This document shows, piece by piece, positions 32,549 through 42,251 of a stretch of 64,000 nucleotides of DNA. The notes beneath the pieces were generated by a model that was given only the letters and a program-made list of their open reading frames with translations, was not told where the DNA came from and did no database searches. This DNA is from Paenibacillus phytorum (GTDB lineage: Bacteria > Bacillota > Bacilli > Paenibacillales > NBRC-103111). The stretch lies in assembly GCF_013141715.1 (NCBI RefSeq), contig NZ_WHOA01000148.1:118654-182653 (forward strand), read 5' to 3'. A program made the translations under genes and the position numbers. Position 1 is the first letter of the stretch. The number at the start of each line of letters is the position of its first letter.

Positions 32549-32557
32549 AAATGAATA

Positions 32558-32597
32558 AACCGCCAGTTCCTGTTACTTGACAGGTCTGGCGGTTTTT
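32558..32597. terminator. bidirectional terminator between the 76-aa gene and the PAS kinase
   Basis: AACCGCCAG and CCTGT pair with ACAGG and CTGGCGGTT around TACTTG, followed by TTT. Confidence 0.85.
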
Positions 32598-32606
32598 ACA
32601 TTCATA

Positions 32607-34796
32607 CTATTCGAATTCACTCATGTCCTTACTTATCGTCTGCGTCGGCAAAAACACATCAATTATGGTTCCTTCTCCAATTTGGCTCTGAATCGACATT
32701 GTGCCTTTGTGCGCTTCAACGATCTTGAAACACATCATTAGACCGAGTCCTGTACCCTTTTCCTTCGTTGTATAGAAAGGTTCACCTAATTGCTTAACCC
32801 GCTCCTCTGGGATGCCGCATCCATTATCCTGAGTCCTCACTCGGATCATCTCGCTGCCCTGCATGGAAACGGTAATCTTAATTTGTCCATCTTTCGTTAT
32901 GGCTTCAATCGCATTTTTCACCAAATTAATAAACAATTGCTTAAGATGCATCTCAGAACAAATGAACTCCGGAATATCAGACTCAAACTCGAGCAAAAGC
33001 TGCACATTGCAAAGATTAGCCTGTGTATCCAACAGCGCAATCACGGTTTGTAATATATTTATCAAATCACTTCTTTTGTATTGAATAGCTTCCGGTTTCG
33101 CAATGACGAGGAATTCGCTAACGATGAAATTAATCCGATCCAGTTCGGACAGCATGATGTCAAAATAGTGCTGTTTCCCCTTCATATCGTTCTGCAGCAG
33201 CTGTAAGAAGCCTCGGAGTGACGTGAGCGGATTTCTAATTTCATGAGCAAGCCCTGCTGCTAACTGGCCTGCAACAGATAGTTTATCCGATTTACGCAAC
33301 AATTCCTCCGTTCGTTTCCGTTCAGTAATATCTCGCGTAATACCAGCGAACCCGATAATCTCGCCCTTCTCATTCTTAATTGGCGTTTTGGTCACACTTA
33401 CATGAATGAGCTGTCCATCTTTACGAACCCGAACAGTCTCTAACCCCGAAATTTGATTACCTGCTTTCAATAGGTCCTGAATTTCTTTATGATGCTCTTC
33501 CAAGAAATCTGGATATATGGGCAATAGTTGGTTTAGAAGCTCATCCTGATTCCAGCCAAATACTTTCTCATAAGCGGAATTGACAGAAATAACCTTAAAC
33601 CGTTGATCAAGTACGCAGATGGCATCTGTTGTATTATTAATAAAAGATTCCAGCAGCTCCTTCGTTCCTCTAAGCTCCGTTTCCATCTGTTTACGTTCCG
33701 TAATGTCCACACAAGAGCCGATCACTTCAACCACGCGGCCATTTTCAAAAATGGGACGTAAAGATGTCAAATACGTAATCCCCCGGAATGTGGCTTCATA
33801 CATGACATTTTCTTCCCCGCTCCATGCCCTGCGGTAATACTTATCGATATTGGAAGCCATATAAAATGGCCATATCTCGTATAAGCCGTTGCCAAGGATA
33901 TGCGATGGTTTATAGCCGAGTCTATACAGAAGTTCACCATCACATAAGGTATGAATGAATTTCCCTCGCATTTGTCTGAACTTCATGGTCATTCCTTGCT
34001 GTCTGCGAACAGTGTCATGCAGGTCCTGCTGCGCAACTCTCAATGACTCACGGTCTTTATTATGCTGGGTGATATCTCTAGCGATAATATAAACGCCTTC
34101 CGTTATCCCATTCACAATAATCGGCACATTTTTTAAACCTAATTCAATCTTATCGCCACTCTTATGCGTAACCCGAAGCATGTAATTATCCGTCTGCAAG
34201 AGCACACTATCGGTCAGGTATTCTGCTTGATCTTCTTGTTCCCAGAAATGATGGATGGACTGTCCCACCATATCCGTTTTCGTGTAACCCAAAATCCGTT
34301 CCATAGCAGGATTCACACTTAAGATCAAACCATTCAAATCACTTGTCAAGATCCCCGCTGGATTATGCTCAATTAATGAATTATACCGCTGTTCACTCTC
34401 CGCAAGTTTACGTTCCATCTCGGACTTTATCGAGAGATCTTTCATCTGGGCCATATAATAAAGAGGTTCATTATCAGAGTTTCTAATTAGTGAAATCCCG
34501 CATTCCACCCTTATAATTGTCCCCTCTTTTGACTTCATTCTTTGTTCGATCTGAAAAGAGCGCAAATCCCCGGACAACAATTGCTCTAAGTGTCGAATCA
34601 GTTTGTCGTTCTCTTCGGACAAAAAGATCGTAGTTATATCCGTATATAATAATTCTTCTTCCGAATATCCAGTTATCGCGCTAAGGCTGTGATTCATTTT
34701 CATCCATTGACCATTGAGCGAAATAATCGCCATGCCCATCGTTGTGAATTCGAATACCGTGGCAAATGACGGTTCCGTTCTCGAAAGCATATCCAT
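32607..34796 (-). CDS. multi-PAS histidine kinase, KinA/KinE-like (sporulation phosphorelay type)
   Basis: This is a 729-residue kinase with no transmembrane segment, so cytosolic. Four PAS/PAC units lie at about 11-125, 135-245, 265-370 and 380-495. Three of the PAC ends are recognisable (IIARDITQ, VDITERKQM, ITRDITERKR). The phosphoacceptor region GLAHEIRNPLTSLRGFLQLL has His518. The ATPase domain follows with NLVKNAIEAI (N-box), DNGCGIP and KGTGLGLMMCFKIV. SLRGFLQLL after the His is typical of KinA-E kinases that feed Spo0F. There is no response regulator next to it, as expected for an orphan phosphorelay kinase. RBS GGGGG. Confidence 0.88.
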   Translation of the reverse strand: MDMLSRTEPSFATVFEFTTMGMAIISLNGQWMKMNHSLSAITGYSEEELLYTDITTIFLSEENDKLIRHLEQLLSGDLRSFQIEQRMKSKEGTIIRVECGISLIRNSDNEPLYYMAQMKDLSIKSEMERKLAESEQRYNSLIEHNPAGILTSDLNGLILSVNPAMERILGYTKTDMVGQSIHHFWEQEDQAEYLTDSVLLQTDNYMLRVTHKSGDKIELGLKNVPIIVNGITEGVYIIARDITQHNKDRESLRVAQQDLHDTVRRQQGMTMKFRQMRGKFIHTLCDGELLYRLGYKPSHILGNGLYEIWPFYMASNIDKYYRRAWSGEENVMYEATFRGITYLTSLRPIFENGRVVEVIGSCVDITERKQMETELRGTKELLESFINNTTDAICVLDQRFKVISVNSAYEKVFGWNQDELLNQLLPIYPDFLEEHHKEIQDLLKAGNQISGLETVRVRKDGQLIHVSVTKTPIKNEKGEIIGFAGITRDITERKRTEELLRKSDKLSVAGQLAAGLAHEIRNPLTSLRGFLQLLQNDMKGKQHYFDIMLSELDRINFIVSEFLVIAKPEAIQYKRSDLINILQTVIALLDTQANLCNVQLLLEFESDIPEFICSEMHLKQLFINLVKNAIEAITKDGQIKITVSMQGSEMIRVRTQDNGCGIPEERVKQLGEPFYTTKEKGTGLGLMMCFKIVEAHKGTMSIQSQIGEGTIIDVFLPTQTISKDMSEFE

Positions 34797-34997
34797 TCAT
34801 TTATCCCCCATCTTAAACATACATGGATGGTTTCCATCATCAAATGTTTGAATTCGACGATGTAAAGATTATTCCTCCCGTAACAGCTCTTGGTTGATCA
34901 AATAGTTCATGAAATGTGCCCTTGAAATTCCTCTTTATGATAAAATAAAATGGTTCTTTCATGTATGTTCGTACATCACTAATTAGGAGGGGCACAA

Positions 34998-35930
34998 TTG
35001 CCTAACATCTGGACACATCTGATTTTCGGTCAAGAATTAATGAACCAATTGGGGCATTCCAATATGCTTAGTGATAAGCAGCTGCGACATGTTTTCTCCC
35101 TGGGCTGCCAAGGACCCGATTTCTTGTTCTATCATAACTTCTTACCTTGGAAAAAAGATAAGAAACTCAATCAATTGGGAAGTCTTATGCATACGAAAGC
35201 ATGCGGTCCGTTCTTGATGGATCTGATTTCCCATATGCAAGGCAGGGGCTTGTATAATCCCGCTGTTGTTTATGCACTTGGATTCCTTACACACCATATT
35301 CTCGATCGCAACATGCATCCCTACGTTTTTTACAAATCAGGCTTCAAGAAATGGGATCACCAACGATTTGAGATTATTATGGACACACTCATTGTTCGTC
35401 GCAAACTTGGACTACAGACATGGAATACGCCTGTATGGAAAGAAATATATGTTGGAGAAGCTCTGTCCCTCGGTATTGTTCCAGCGCTTGCCCACGCTGC
35501 TGCCATTCACTATCCTGACCATGCATCGCAGGTTTCTGAGAAGGATTGGAACGATGCTTACATCGACATGATTCGAGCTCAACGCTTGTTCCACGATCCG
35601 AAAGGAATCAAACGGTTATTCACCTTCGGTCAAATCTCTCCGTTGGTCTATACCAAGCATCCGGCTCCGCTTGATTATTTAAACGAAGCCAAGACGGTTT
35701 GGAATTGTCCTACATCATTAGATGAAACATACACATACAGCATTTGGGACTTATGGGATATTGCGATGGAAGATGGACAAATCGTCCTCCAGGCAGCCAT
35801 ACAAGCCTTACAACGAGGTTCTTCGGCTGATTACCAAGCCTTAGAAGAAGTTCTCGGTAATCGCTCCTATGAAACCGGTAAGGACTGTGACAGCGGACTG
35901 CAAATCACTCATGTCCAGCCTATGATTTAA
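34998..35930 (+). CDS. zinc-dependent phospholipase C-like protein
   Basis: The 310-residue protein begins MPNIWTHLIFGQELM with a TTG start; TAGGAGGGGCACAA precedes it. It shares the all-helical zinc-dependent PLC fold seen in many Bacillota, with likely ligands WTHLIFG (His7), GCQGPDFLFYHNF (Asp), GFLTHHILDRNMHPYVFY (HHxxDxxxHP) and KWDHQRFEIIMD. It has no signal peptide, unlike secreted PLCs, so the substrate may be intracellular. It ends in a 4-bp convergent overlap with the M3 peptidase gene: TTAA provides both stop codons. Confidence 0.82.
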   Translation: MPNIWTHLIFGQELMNQLGHSNMLSDKQLRHVFSLGCQGPDFLFYHNFLPWKKDKKLNQLGSLMHTKACGPFLMDLISHMQGRGLYNPAVVYALGFLTHHILDRNMHPYVFYKSGFKKWDHQRFEIIMDTLIVRRKLGLQTWNTPVWKEIYVGEALSLGIVPALAHAAAIHYPDHASQVSEKDWNDAYIDMIRAQRLFHDPKGIKRLFTFGQISPLVYTKHPAPLDYLNEAKTVWNCPTSLDETYTYSIWDLWDIAMEDGQIVLQAAIQALQRGSSADYQALEEVLGNRSYETGKDCDSGLQITHVQPMI

Positions 35931-37621
35931 AGCTTAGCATCATCAACCTGATCAAGCCATGAATCGATATGACCAATTACCGATGCCACGCAGCCTTCTT
36001 TGAAGGGTGAAATTAGCTTCGCTACTTGAACAAGCTCTGTGAAATTCAGACTTCCGCCTTGCTGACAAAGTCTTAAGTAATCCTCCCAAGCTAATTCTGG
36101 ATTTTCATTAGCTCGTTTCCAGAATTGAAACGCACACACTTGCGCAAGCGTGTAATCAATGTAGTAAAACGGGCTTTTGTAAATGTGGGCCTGCTGCTGC
36201 CAAAAGCCCCCTCTATCCAAATAGTCGTTATCCTCGTAGACACGATGCGGCAAATATTTGCGCTCAACCTCGCGCCAAACTAGCTTACGCTCAGCGGATG
36301 TCAGTTCCGGCTGCTCATAGATCCGGTGTTGAAATTCATCTACCGCAACACCGTATGGAATGAATAAGAGCGATTCACTTAGATGCTTGAATTTATACTT
36401 ATCTGTATCTTCCTCGAAGAACAACGACATCCAAGGCCAAGCGAGAAACTCCATGCTCATGGAGTGGATTTCACAGGCTTCCAAGGTGGGGAATATGTAT
36501 TCAGGTACTTGAAACTCTCGGCTGCTATAGCCCTGGAAAGCATGTCCTACTTCGTGCGTTAAGACATCAATGTCACCTGAAGTTCCGTTAAAGTTAGAGA
36601 AAATGTACGGTGCTTTGTATGTACTAATATATGAGCAATAACCACCTACGCGTTTTCCCTTCTTAGCCACTAGATCCATCAAACCGTTCTCGATCATAAA
36701 GGTAAAGAACTTATCCGTTTCTGGGGATAGCTCTGCATACATCTTACGAGCTTGTTCCACAATCCAATCCGCATCACCTTTTGGCGTTGCATTCCCTGAG
36801 GCGAAACCAAACTTGTCATCATAATAGTGCAGCGAGTCTACGCCAATTCTAGCCTTCTGCCGTTCCTTTAGTTTGGATGCCACCGGTACAATGTGTTCAA
36901 GAACTTGATTCCTAAATACTTCCACGTCTTTGGCATTATAATCAGAGCGGTTCAAACGAGCGTATGCGAGTTCAACAAAATTGTTGTATCCGAGCTTCTT
37001 AGCGATGACAGCACGAATCTTCACTAATTGGTCATACAGTTCATCCAATTTCGCTTCATTCTCTATAAAAAAGCTATATTTCACATCATTCGCTTCTTTA
37101 CGGACTTTTCGGTCTGTTGATAATTGAAAAGGCACGAGTTGGGATAAATTTCGTTCTTCCCCTGCATAAATGAGCTTCGCAGAAGCAAGCAGCTTCGAAT
37201 ATTCACTGGCCAGTTTGTTTTCTTGTACGAGATCTTCAACAATTTCCGGCGAAAACGTTTTCAATGATAAGGAGGCAATCGTAAACAGCTGCTTCCCCCA
37301 TTTGACTTCTAACTCTGAACGATAGGAGGATTCAATGAGTGCTTTATAAAACTCTGTAATCAACCCTTGATATAAAGGCTCAATTTCATCGAAATACTCT
37401 TGCTCAGCTTTGTAAAATTCATCGTTGGTATCCACACTGTGACGAATCCGCCCAATAGATTCCATAGATTCCAATTCACTTCGCAGGCTAACGATGGCTT
37501 CCATCGCTTGGTCTTGATCGCCAAACGAATTTGCTTGTTTAAACGCCTCTAAAAGCTCCTTAAATTTAATTTCAAAAGCGCTAAAGTCGGGTCTTTCGTA
37601 CTTAAATTCTTGAAATTTCAT
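35927..37621 (-). CDS. M3-family oligoendopeptidase (PepF-like)
   Basis: This is a 564-residue zinc metallopeptidase that cleaves short peptides in the cytoplasm. The catalytic motif DVLTHEVGHAFQGYSSR (HExxH) lies near residue 350. The distal Glu lies in FPTLEACEIHSMSMEFLAWPW about 30 residues later. The C-terminal YIDYTLAQVCAFQFW segment is also family-typical. Length is normal. The ATG at 37621 follows AAAGGAGTGAAACCA. It probably ends a topB-ung-yciI-pepF transcript (46-bp gap). Confidence 0.9.
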   Translation of the reverse strand: MKFQEFKYERPDFSAFEIKFKELLEAFKQANSFGDQDQAMEAIVSLRSELESMESIGRIRHSVDTNDEFYKAEQEYFDEIEPLYQGLITEFYKALIESSYRSELEVKWGKQLFTIASLSLKTFSPEIVEDLVQENKLASEYSKLLASAKLIYAGEERNLSQLVPFQLSTDRKVRKEANDVKYSFFIENEAKLDELYDQLVKIRAVIAKKLGYNNFVELAYARLNRSDYNAKDVEVFRNQVLEHIVPVASKLKERQKARIGVDSLHYYDDKFGFASGNATPKGDADWIVEQARKMYAELSPETDKFFTFMIENGLMDLVAKKGKRVGGYCSYISTYKAPYIFSNFNGTSGDIDVLTHEVGHAFQGYSSREFQVPEYIFPTLEACEIHSMSMEFLAWPWMSLFFEEDTDKYKFKHLSESLLFIPYGVAVDEFQHRIYEQPELTSAERKLVWREVERKYLPHRVYEDNDYLDRGGFWQQQAHIYKSPFYYIDYTLAQVCAFQFWKRANENPELAWEDYLRLCQQGGSLNFTELVQVAKLISPFKEGCVASVIGHIDSWLDQVDDAKL

Positions 37622-37667
37622 TGGTTTCACTCCTTTGAGTTTTTAGCCAGGAAAACTGGCAGCCTAC

Positions 37668-37973
37668 TTACATAACTGCAATACTGTAGGGAAACAATTC
37701 ACTGGTCATAAGTTGATTAGCAACAGCAGGGTCTTGTTCCATGATCAGTGTAGCTTCTAACTCATTATCCACCCTCAGGATAACAATGCCAAATGTTTTT
37801 TCGTCAAAAGTTTGTGTTCTTCCTGCTAAAATAAGTTCCCCCTCCTCTTTCAACTGTAAAAGGTATTGAAAGTGCTCTTCAACAATTTTTTCTTCTCTTT
37901 CTGTCCAAACACTGCGGTCTAGAAAAGCAGGTTTTAATCGTAAGACATAAATAAATTCTTTATTTTCGCTCAT
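37668..37973 (-). CDS. YciI-family protein
   Basis: This is a 101-residue protein of the ferredoxin-like YciI fold: FIYVLRLKPAFLDRSVWTEREEKIVEEHFQYLLQLKEEGELILAGRT with the His and Asp pattern of the family, then a FGIVILRVDNELEA strand and a terminal ELFPYSIAVM. YciI-like proteins are small dimeric putative enzymes of unknown substrate. The ATG follows AAGGAGCGGGAGTC and overlaps the ung stop as ATGA, so the two are coupled. Confidence 0.82.
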   Translation of the reverse strand: MSENKEFIYVLRLKPAFLDRSVWTEREEKIVEEHFQYLLQLKEEGELILAGRTQTFDEKTFGIVILRVDNELEATLIMEQDPAVANQLMTSELFPYSIAVM

Positions 37974-38668
37974 GACTCCCGCTCCTTCACAAATAAATTT
38001 GGTATTTGCCAATCAATTTCCGAACTCCCAAGATCTCTAAGATAGGCATTCGCTTGCGAAAAAGGCTTACTGCCAAAAAATCCGCGATACGAAGAAAGCG
38101 GACTTGGATGAACTGATTTTATGATAGCATGCTTCGTTGTATTGATGAGACGCTCCTTGGCCTGTGCATGACTTCCCCACAGTACAAAAATGATCGGCTT
38201 CTCCCGATCACTTAGCGTCGTTATGATTTTGTCTGTAAAACGTTCCCACCCTTTTCCCTTATGCGAATTCGGCATGTCTGCTCTTACCGTTAGAACCGTG
38301 TTCAATAGCAGCACGCCTTGTTCTGCCCAAGCCTTCAAGTAGCCGTTATCAGGGATACAGCAGCCAAGGTCAGACTGTAATTCTTTATACATATTTTGCA
38401 AAGATGGCGGTGTCGGTATACCCGGTTTAACGGAAAAACTGAGGCCATGGGCTTGGCCTCTACCGTGATAGGGATCTTGTCCCAAAATAACGACTTTGGT
38501 ATTCGCATAAGATGTTAAATGAAGTGCACTATAAATCTCATTTTGCTCAGGAAAAATGGTTTGTGACGTATTTTCATCATTGAGAAATTTTTGCAAAGCA
38601 TGGAAATAGGGCTCTTGAAACTCAGATCCCAACAAAGAAGCCCAGTCGTTCGTTAAATGGCTCACCAT
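37970..38668 (-). CDS. ung: uracil-DNA glycosylase
   Basis: This is a 232-residue family-1 UDG that removes uracil from DNA. The catalytic water-activating motif VVILGQDPYHGRGQAHGLSFSV lies near residue 60. LLLNTVLTVRADMPNSHKGKGW lies near 120, and the DNA-intercalation loop HPSPLSSYRGFFGSKPFSQAN near 187. It starts 11 bp after the topB stop and overlaps the yciI start. Confidence 0.95.
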   Translation of the reverse strand: MVSHLTNDWASLLGSEFQEPYFHALQKFLNDENTSQTIFPEQNEIYSALHLTSYANTKVVILGQDPYHGRGQAHGLSFSVKPGIPTPPSLQNMYKELQSDLGCCIPDNGYLKAWAEQGVLLLNTVLTVRADMPNSHKGKGWERFTDKIITTLSDREKPIIFVLWGSHAQAKERLINTTKHAIIKSVHPSPLSSYRGFFGSKPFSQANAYLRDLGSSEIDWQIPNLFVKERES

Positions 38669-38679
38669 TCACCTTCCTA

Positions 38680-40932
38680 TCACTCCGTTTCCGTACCGAG
38701 CTCTCCAGTATCGATATTTCTCAGCACGATTCGTCCATCCGCAGCTGTACCATCAGCAAGTACGAGCTTCAGCTTCGTCGTTTTCCCTTTATTTACAAGC
38801 GCTTGAACTTGAGCGTCCGTTAGATTCCGGCCAAAGCTTTCTTTCCAGATGACGAATTTGCAGCCTTCCTTATAATGCGAGCAGCCGTAACCTTTACGTC
38901 CCATGAAAAGGGAGCCTCCGCACCCTGGTCTTGGACAAGTAGCTATGAACGTACTAGCTCCATCTGTTTGTTTAGCAGGAGCCGTTTTCTTAGCTGCAAC
39001 TGCTGTTTTGGTGCCACCTGTTGATGCCGCACTCGATCGTGCAGAACCGCGTTTGGGTGCAGCTGCAGGAGGCGTCTCGCCTTCGAAAGCTGTTTTGGAA
39101 GCTCTAGTCTGCACGCGAACCTTATCAACGATAAGTGTTGCGAATCTTTTGACGTTATGCATAAACTGCTCGTCCGAAGCTGTACCTCGGGAAATTTCGT
39201 TCAGCCTGCGCTCCCATTGCCCAGTCATCTCAGGTGAAGTTAACAGCTCAATGCCTGCGCCGCGAATTAGTTCAACAACCGTTCGCCCCTTCTGGGTCAG
39301 GACGATTTTCTTACCCTGCATATCGATATAACCAACCTTCTTGAGACGCTCGATGGTCGCTGCACGAGTTGCCGGAGTCCCGAGTCCCGAATCCTTCATC
39401 GCATCGCGGAGTTCCTCATCCTCAATCTGCTTGCCGGCGCTTTCCATGGCTTTGAGCAGCGTTCCTTCGTTAAAATGCTTAGGCGGCTGCGTATCTTTTT
39501 CCTTCACGATCGCGTCATGGCAAAGGACATTCCCCTGCGGATCGATGGAGAAAGGCTCGTTTACTTCAACCTCTTCGTCTTCTTCCTCTTCCTTCTCCTT
39601 GCCCTTCGTGCTCTTCGCCTTTTCCTTTTTCTGATCGGCGTAAATGACCTTCCAACCTAATTGGAGTAGTTCTTTGACCGTTGTTTTAAACATTTCTTGT
39701 TCGACTTCAGTCATAACTGTATGAACTTTATACTCAGCCGGTGGGTAGAACTGGGATAAGAAACGCCTTACAATCAGATCGTACAATTTCTGTTCATCCG
39801 GACTCAGTCCTGAAGCTTTGCGATTCGTCGGAAGAATCGCATGGTGATCTTCAACTTTGCTCGGATTGCAAATAAACTTGTTATTTTTGTGCACTAGATT
39901 TCGGTTTGCCCCTTGCACAAGCTCATGGTAAGCCGTTCCTTGTAAAGCGGATAAGGACTTGTGCATTTCCGGAATATTTTGCTCAGTCACATAGTTGGAA
40001 TTGGTTCTAGGATAGGAAATGACCTTATGCTTCTCATAAAGTGCCTGAGCCGTATCCAGCGTCTTCTTCGCCGAGAAGGCGTATTTCCCATTTGCCTCAC
40101 GCTGCAGCAGCGTCAAATCATACAATTTGAACGGGTATTCCTTCGTCTCTTTCACTTCATAGGAAATAATCCGTGCAGGTTTCTCTTTGACCTTGGCAGC
40201 AAGCGCCTCGACCTTCGGTCCGTCCGTCATGCGCTCTCCCTGCCACATGCCTCTATACGTCGTCTCGCCTTGTGTAAAGTGCCCCTCCAGCTCATAAAAT
40301 TTGAGCGAAGAGAAGGCTTCAATCTGCTTCTGGCGGTCATAAATAAGCGCAAGCACGGGCGTTTGAACTCGGCCAACGGAAAGCAGAACGTTATGCTTCG
40401 TTGTGAATGCACGTGAGCCATTCATACCGATTAGCCAATCCGCTTCACTGCGTGAGCGCGCGGCGCGCGTTAAATTTTCGTATTCAGCACCGTCTTTTAA
40501 TGTAGCGAAGCCATTTCGAATCGTCTCCGAGGTTAAATCGGAAATCCAGAGTCGCTTAACAGGCTGATTCAGTTTAAGATGCCGCTGAATAAGCGAGAAG
40601 ATGTGCTGTCCTTCTCTCCCCGCATCGCACGCATTAACAAGCATGTCGCATTTCTTCGCAAGCTCAGCAATCACCTTAAGCTGATCGTACGTCCGCGGGT
40701 TTGGAATCAGCTTAAATTCATCAGGAATAATTGGCAAGTGATTAATATTCCATTTTTTATATTTATCATCATATTGATCAGGTTCAGCCAACTCAATTAA
40801 GTGTCCAATCGCCCAGGTGATGATATATTGTTCACCTTCTAGATGGGACCTCATATTTTTGGCTTTGGGCTCTATTGCGGCGGCTATATTACGTCCCATA
40901 TCGGGTTTTTCCGCAATAATTAATGTCTTCAA
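38680..40932 (-). CDS. topB: DNA topoisomerase III
   Basis: This is a 750-residue type IA topoisomerase. The Toprim domain begins KTLIIAEKPDMGRNIA and contains NACDAGREGQHIF (DxDxE-like metal site, DAGRE) near 105. The catalytic Tyr is in VISYPRTNSNYV near 310. The C-terminus has a single zinc-ribbon-like unit (CPRPGCGG then CSHYKEGCKFVIW) after a Lys/Ala/Thr-rich linker. Start is TTG at 40932 with AAGGAGCG at a rather long 11-bp spacing. Codons in the linker are somewhat GC-rich. It heads a likely topB-ung-yciI-pepF operon. Confidence 0.93.
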   Translation of the reverse strand: MKTLIIAEKPDMGRNIAAAIEPKAKNMRSHLEGEQYIITWAIGHLIELAEPDQYDDKYKKWNINHLPIIPDEFKLIPNPRTYDQLKVIAELAKKCDMLVNACDAGREGQHIFSLIQRHLKLNQPVKRLWISDLTSETIRNGFATLKDGAEYENLTRAARSRSEADWLIGMNGSRAFTTKHNVLLSVGRVQTPVLALIYDRQKQIEAFSSLKFYELEGHFTQGETTYRGMWQGERMTDGPKVEALAAKVKEKPARIISYEVKETKEYPFKLYDLTLLQREANGKYAFSAKKTLDTAQALYEKHKVISYPRTNSNYVTEQNIPEMHKSLSALQGTAYHELVQGANRNLVHKNNKFICNPSKVEDHHAILPTNRKASGLSPDEQKLYDLIVRRFLSQFYPPAEYKVHTVMTEVEQEMFKTTVKELLQLGWKVIYADQKKEKAKSTKGKEKEEEEDEEVEVNEPFSIDPQGNVLCHDAIVKEKDTQPPKHFNEGTLLKAMESAGKQIEDEELRDAMKDSGLGTPATRAATIERLKKVGYIDMQGKKIVLTQKGRTVVELIRGAGIELLTSPEMTGQWERRLNEISRGTASDEQFMHNVKRFATLIVDKVRVQTRASKTAFEGETPPAAAPKRGSARSSAASTGGTKTAVAAKKTAPAKQTDGASTFIATCPRPGCGGSLFMGRKGYGCSHYKEGCKFVIWKESFGRNLTDAQVQALVNKGKTTKLKLVLADGTAADGRIVLRNIDTGELGTETE

Positions 40933-41131
40933 GAGAGTATCGCTCCTTAATTGAACTTTCTAAGTAGATCAGAATCTGTCGCCTCAGTGTATCCCACTTT
41001 ATAAATGGCTGCAATATGGTAACGATCGAAAATTTTATTTTACCAAGTAGACTTTACTCCAAGTATCTTCACTTCCTTTGAATATGATAACTGGAAACAT
41101 CAATTGAAGCCAAGAGGTGAAGGTTCTTATT

Positions 41132-42241
41132 ATGCATATTCTGATTATTGCTCCTGAACAAATCCCCGTCCCTCCTCCCGTCGGAGGCTCTGTGGAGCAT
41201 TGTATATACCAAATTGCCAAAAAAATATCCTCCAAGCATAAAGTGACCATAATAAGTCGGCTGCGCTCCAACTACCCAAAGACAAGCAGATTAGGTCATA
41301 TTACGATTATTCGAGTACACGGTGCTAATAAAAAAGCTTATTTATCTAATGTGCTGAAGACTGTCAAAGGGCATCATTACGATAGGATTCAAATCGATAA
41401 CCGCCCTAGATTTGTGCATGCCGTGAGAAAAGTATTCCCACATACGCCTATCTCTGTTTTTTTGCATTCAACGACATTTATATCCCCGCCAATGACATCC
41501 AGAAAGCAAGCAGCAATCGATCTCAGTGGGGCTAATCGCATCATTGGCAACAGTCTTTCGCTGCAAAATCACCTGAAACGAACCTTCCCAAATATCAGTC
41601 ATAAAGTTCGTTACGTTCATCTGGGCGTCGATCTCGCTCAATTCCGTCCTCGTAAAGAGAAAAAGCATTCAACTGGCGGTCGCCGGCCATTTGTCATTCT
41701 ATTTGCAGGCAGGTTGATTCCGAGGAAAGGAATTCCCGTCCTGATGAAAGCTACACAAATCGTTAGAAAATCCATCCCTTCAGCGAGGCTTCACATAGCT
41801 GGCGGGACTGGTAAGCCAAGCTACAAGCAATATTTGAAAAAATTAGCTTCCTCACTTCGAATCCCAGTAACGTTCAAGGGTTACGTTTCACGCAGTCAAA
41901 TGCCTCGATTCTATCAGTCCGGGGATTGTTTCGTTTGCCCGTCTCAAGGTCATGAAGCGTTTGGCTTAGTGAATGTGGAGGCGATGGCATCCGGCATTCC
42001 AGCGATCGCCTCCAGAAATGGCGGGATTCCTGAAATTATTCGGCATGAGCATAACGGACTTTTAGTGGCGAATTATCGAAGCCCAGAGGCTTTTGCCAAA
42101 GAAATTATTAAACTAGCCAAAGACCCTTCTAAGGCCAAAAGACTGGCCAAGCAAGCCCGACTAGATGTAACGAGAAAATTTAGTTGGCGAGCCACAGCAA
42201 GCAAATTAGAAAAGATTTATACGACGAAAAATTCCACGTAG
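41132..42241 (+). CDS. GT4 glycosyltransferase, spore-coat CotSA-like
   Basis: This is a 369-residue GT-B enzyme. The acceptor half starts ILIIAPEQIPVPPPVGGSVEH, and the donor half contains ILFAGRLIPRKGI near 190 and the nucleotide-sugar motif GHEAFGLVNVEAMASGIPAIAS near 278 (EAFGLVxxEAM). GTs of this type include B. subtilis CotSA. It is followed after 10 bp by a YheC/D-like spore-coat ATP-grasp gene, which supports a coat or envelope role. The start is ATG 41132 with GAAGG 8 bp upstream; a GTG at 41117 is possible. Confidence 0.82.
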   Translation: MHILIIAPEQIPVPPPVGGSVEHCIYQIAKKISSKHKVTIISRLRSNYPKTSRLGHITIIRVHGANKKAYLSNVLKTVKGHHYDRIQIDNRPRFVHAVRKVFPHTPISVFLHSTTFISPPMTSRKQAAIDLSGANRIIGNSLSLQNHLKRTFPNISHKVRYVHLGVDLAQFRPRKEKKHSTGGRRPFVILFAGRLIPRKGIPVLMKATQIVRKSIPSARLHIAGGTGKPSYKQYLKKLASSLRIPVTFKGYVSRSQMPRFYQSGDCFVCPSQGHEAFGLVNVEAMASGIPAIASRNGGIPEIIRHEHNGLLVANYRSPEAFAKEIIKLAKDPSKAKRLAKQARLDVTRKFSWRATASKLEKIYTTKNST

Positions 42242-42251
42242 AGGGGCTGTT

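Noticed and set aside
38903..39634. Plus-strand open frames of 142 and 97 codons opposite topB
   Set aside because: They lie wholly within the recognisable topB coding sequence; low-complexity Ser/Phe runs mirror the Lys/Glu and Ala/Lys linkers.
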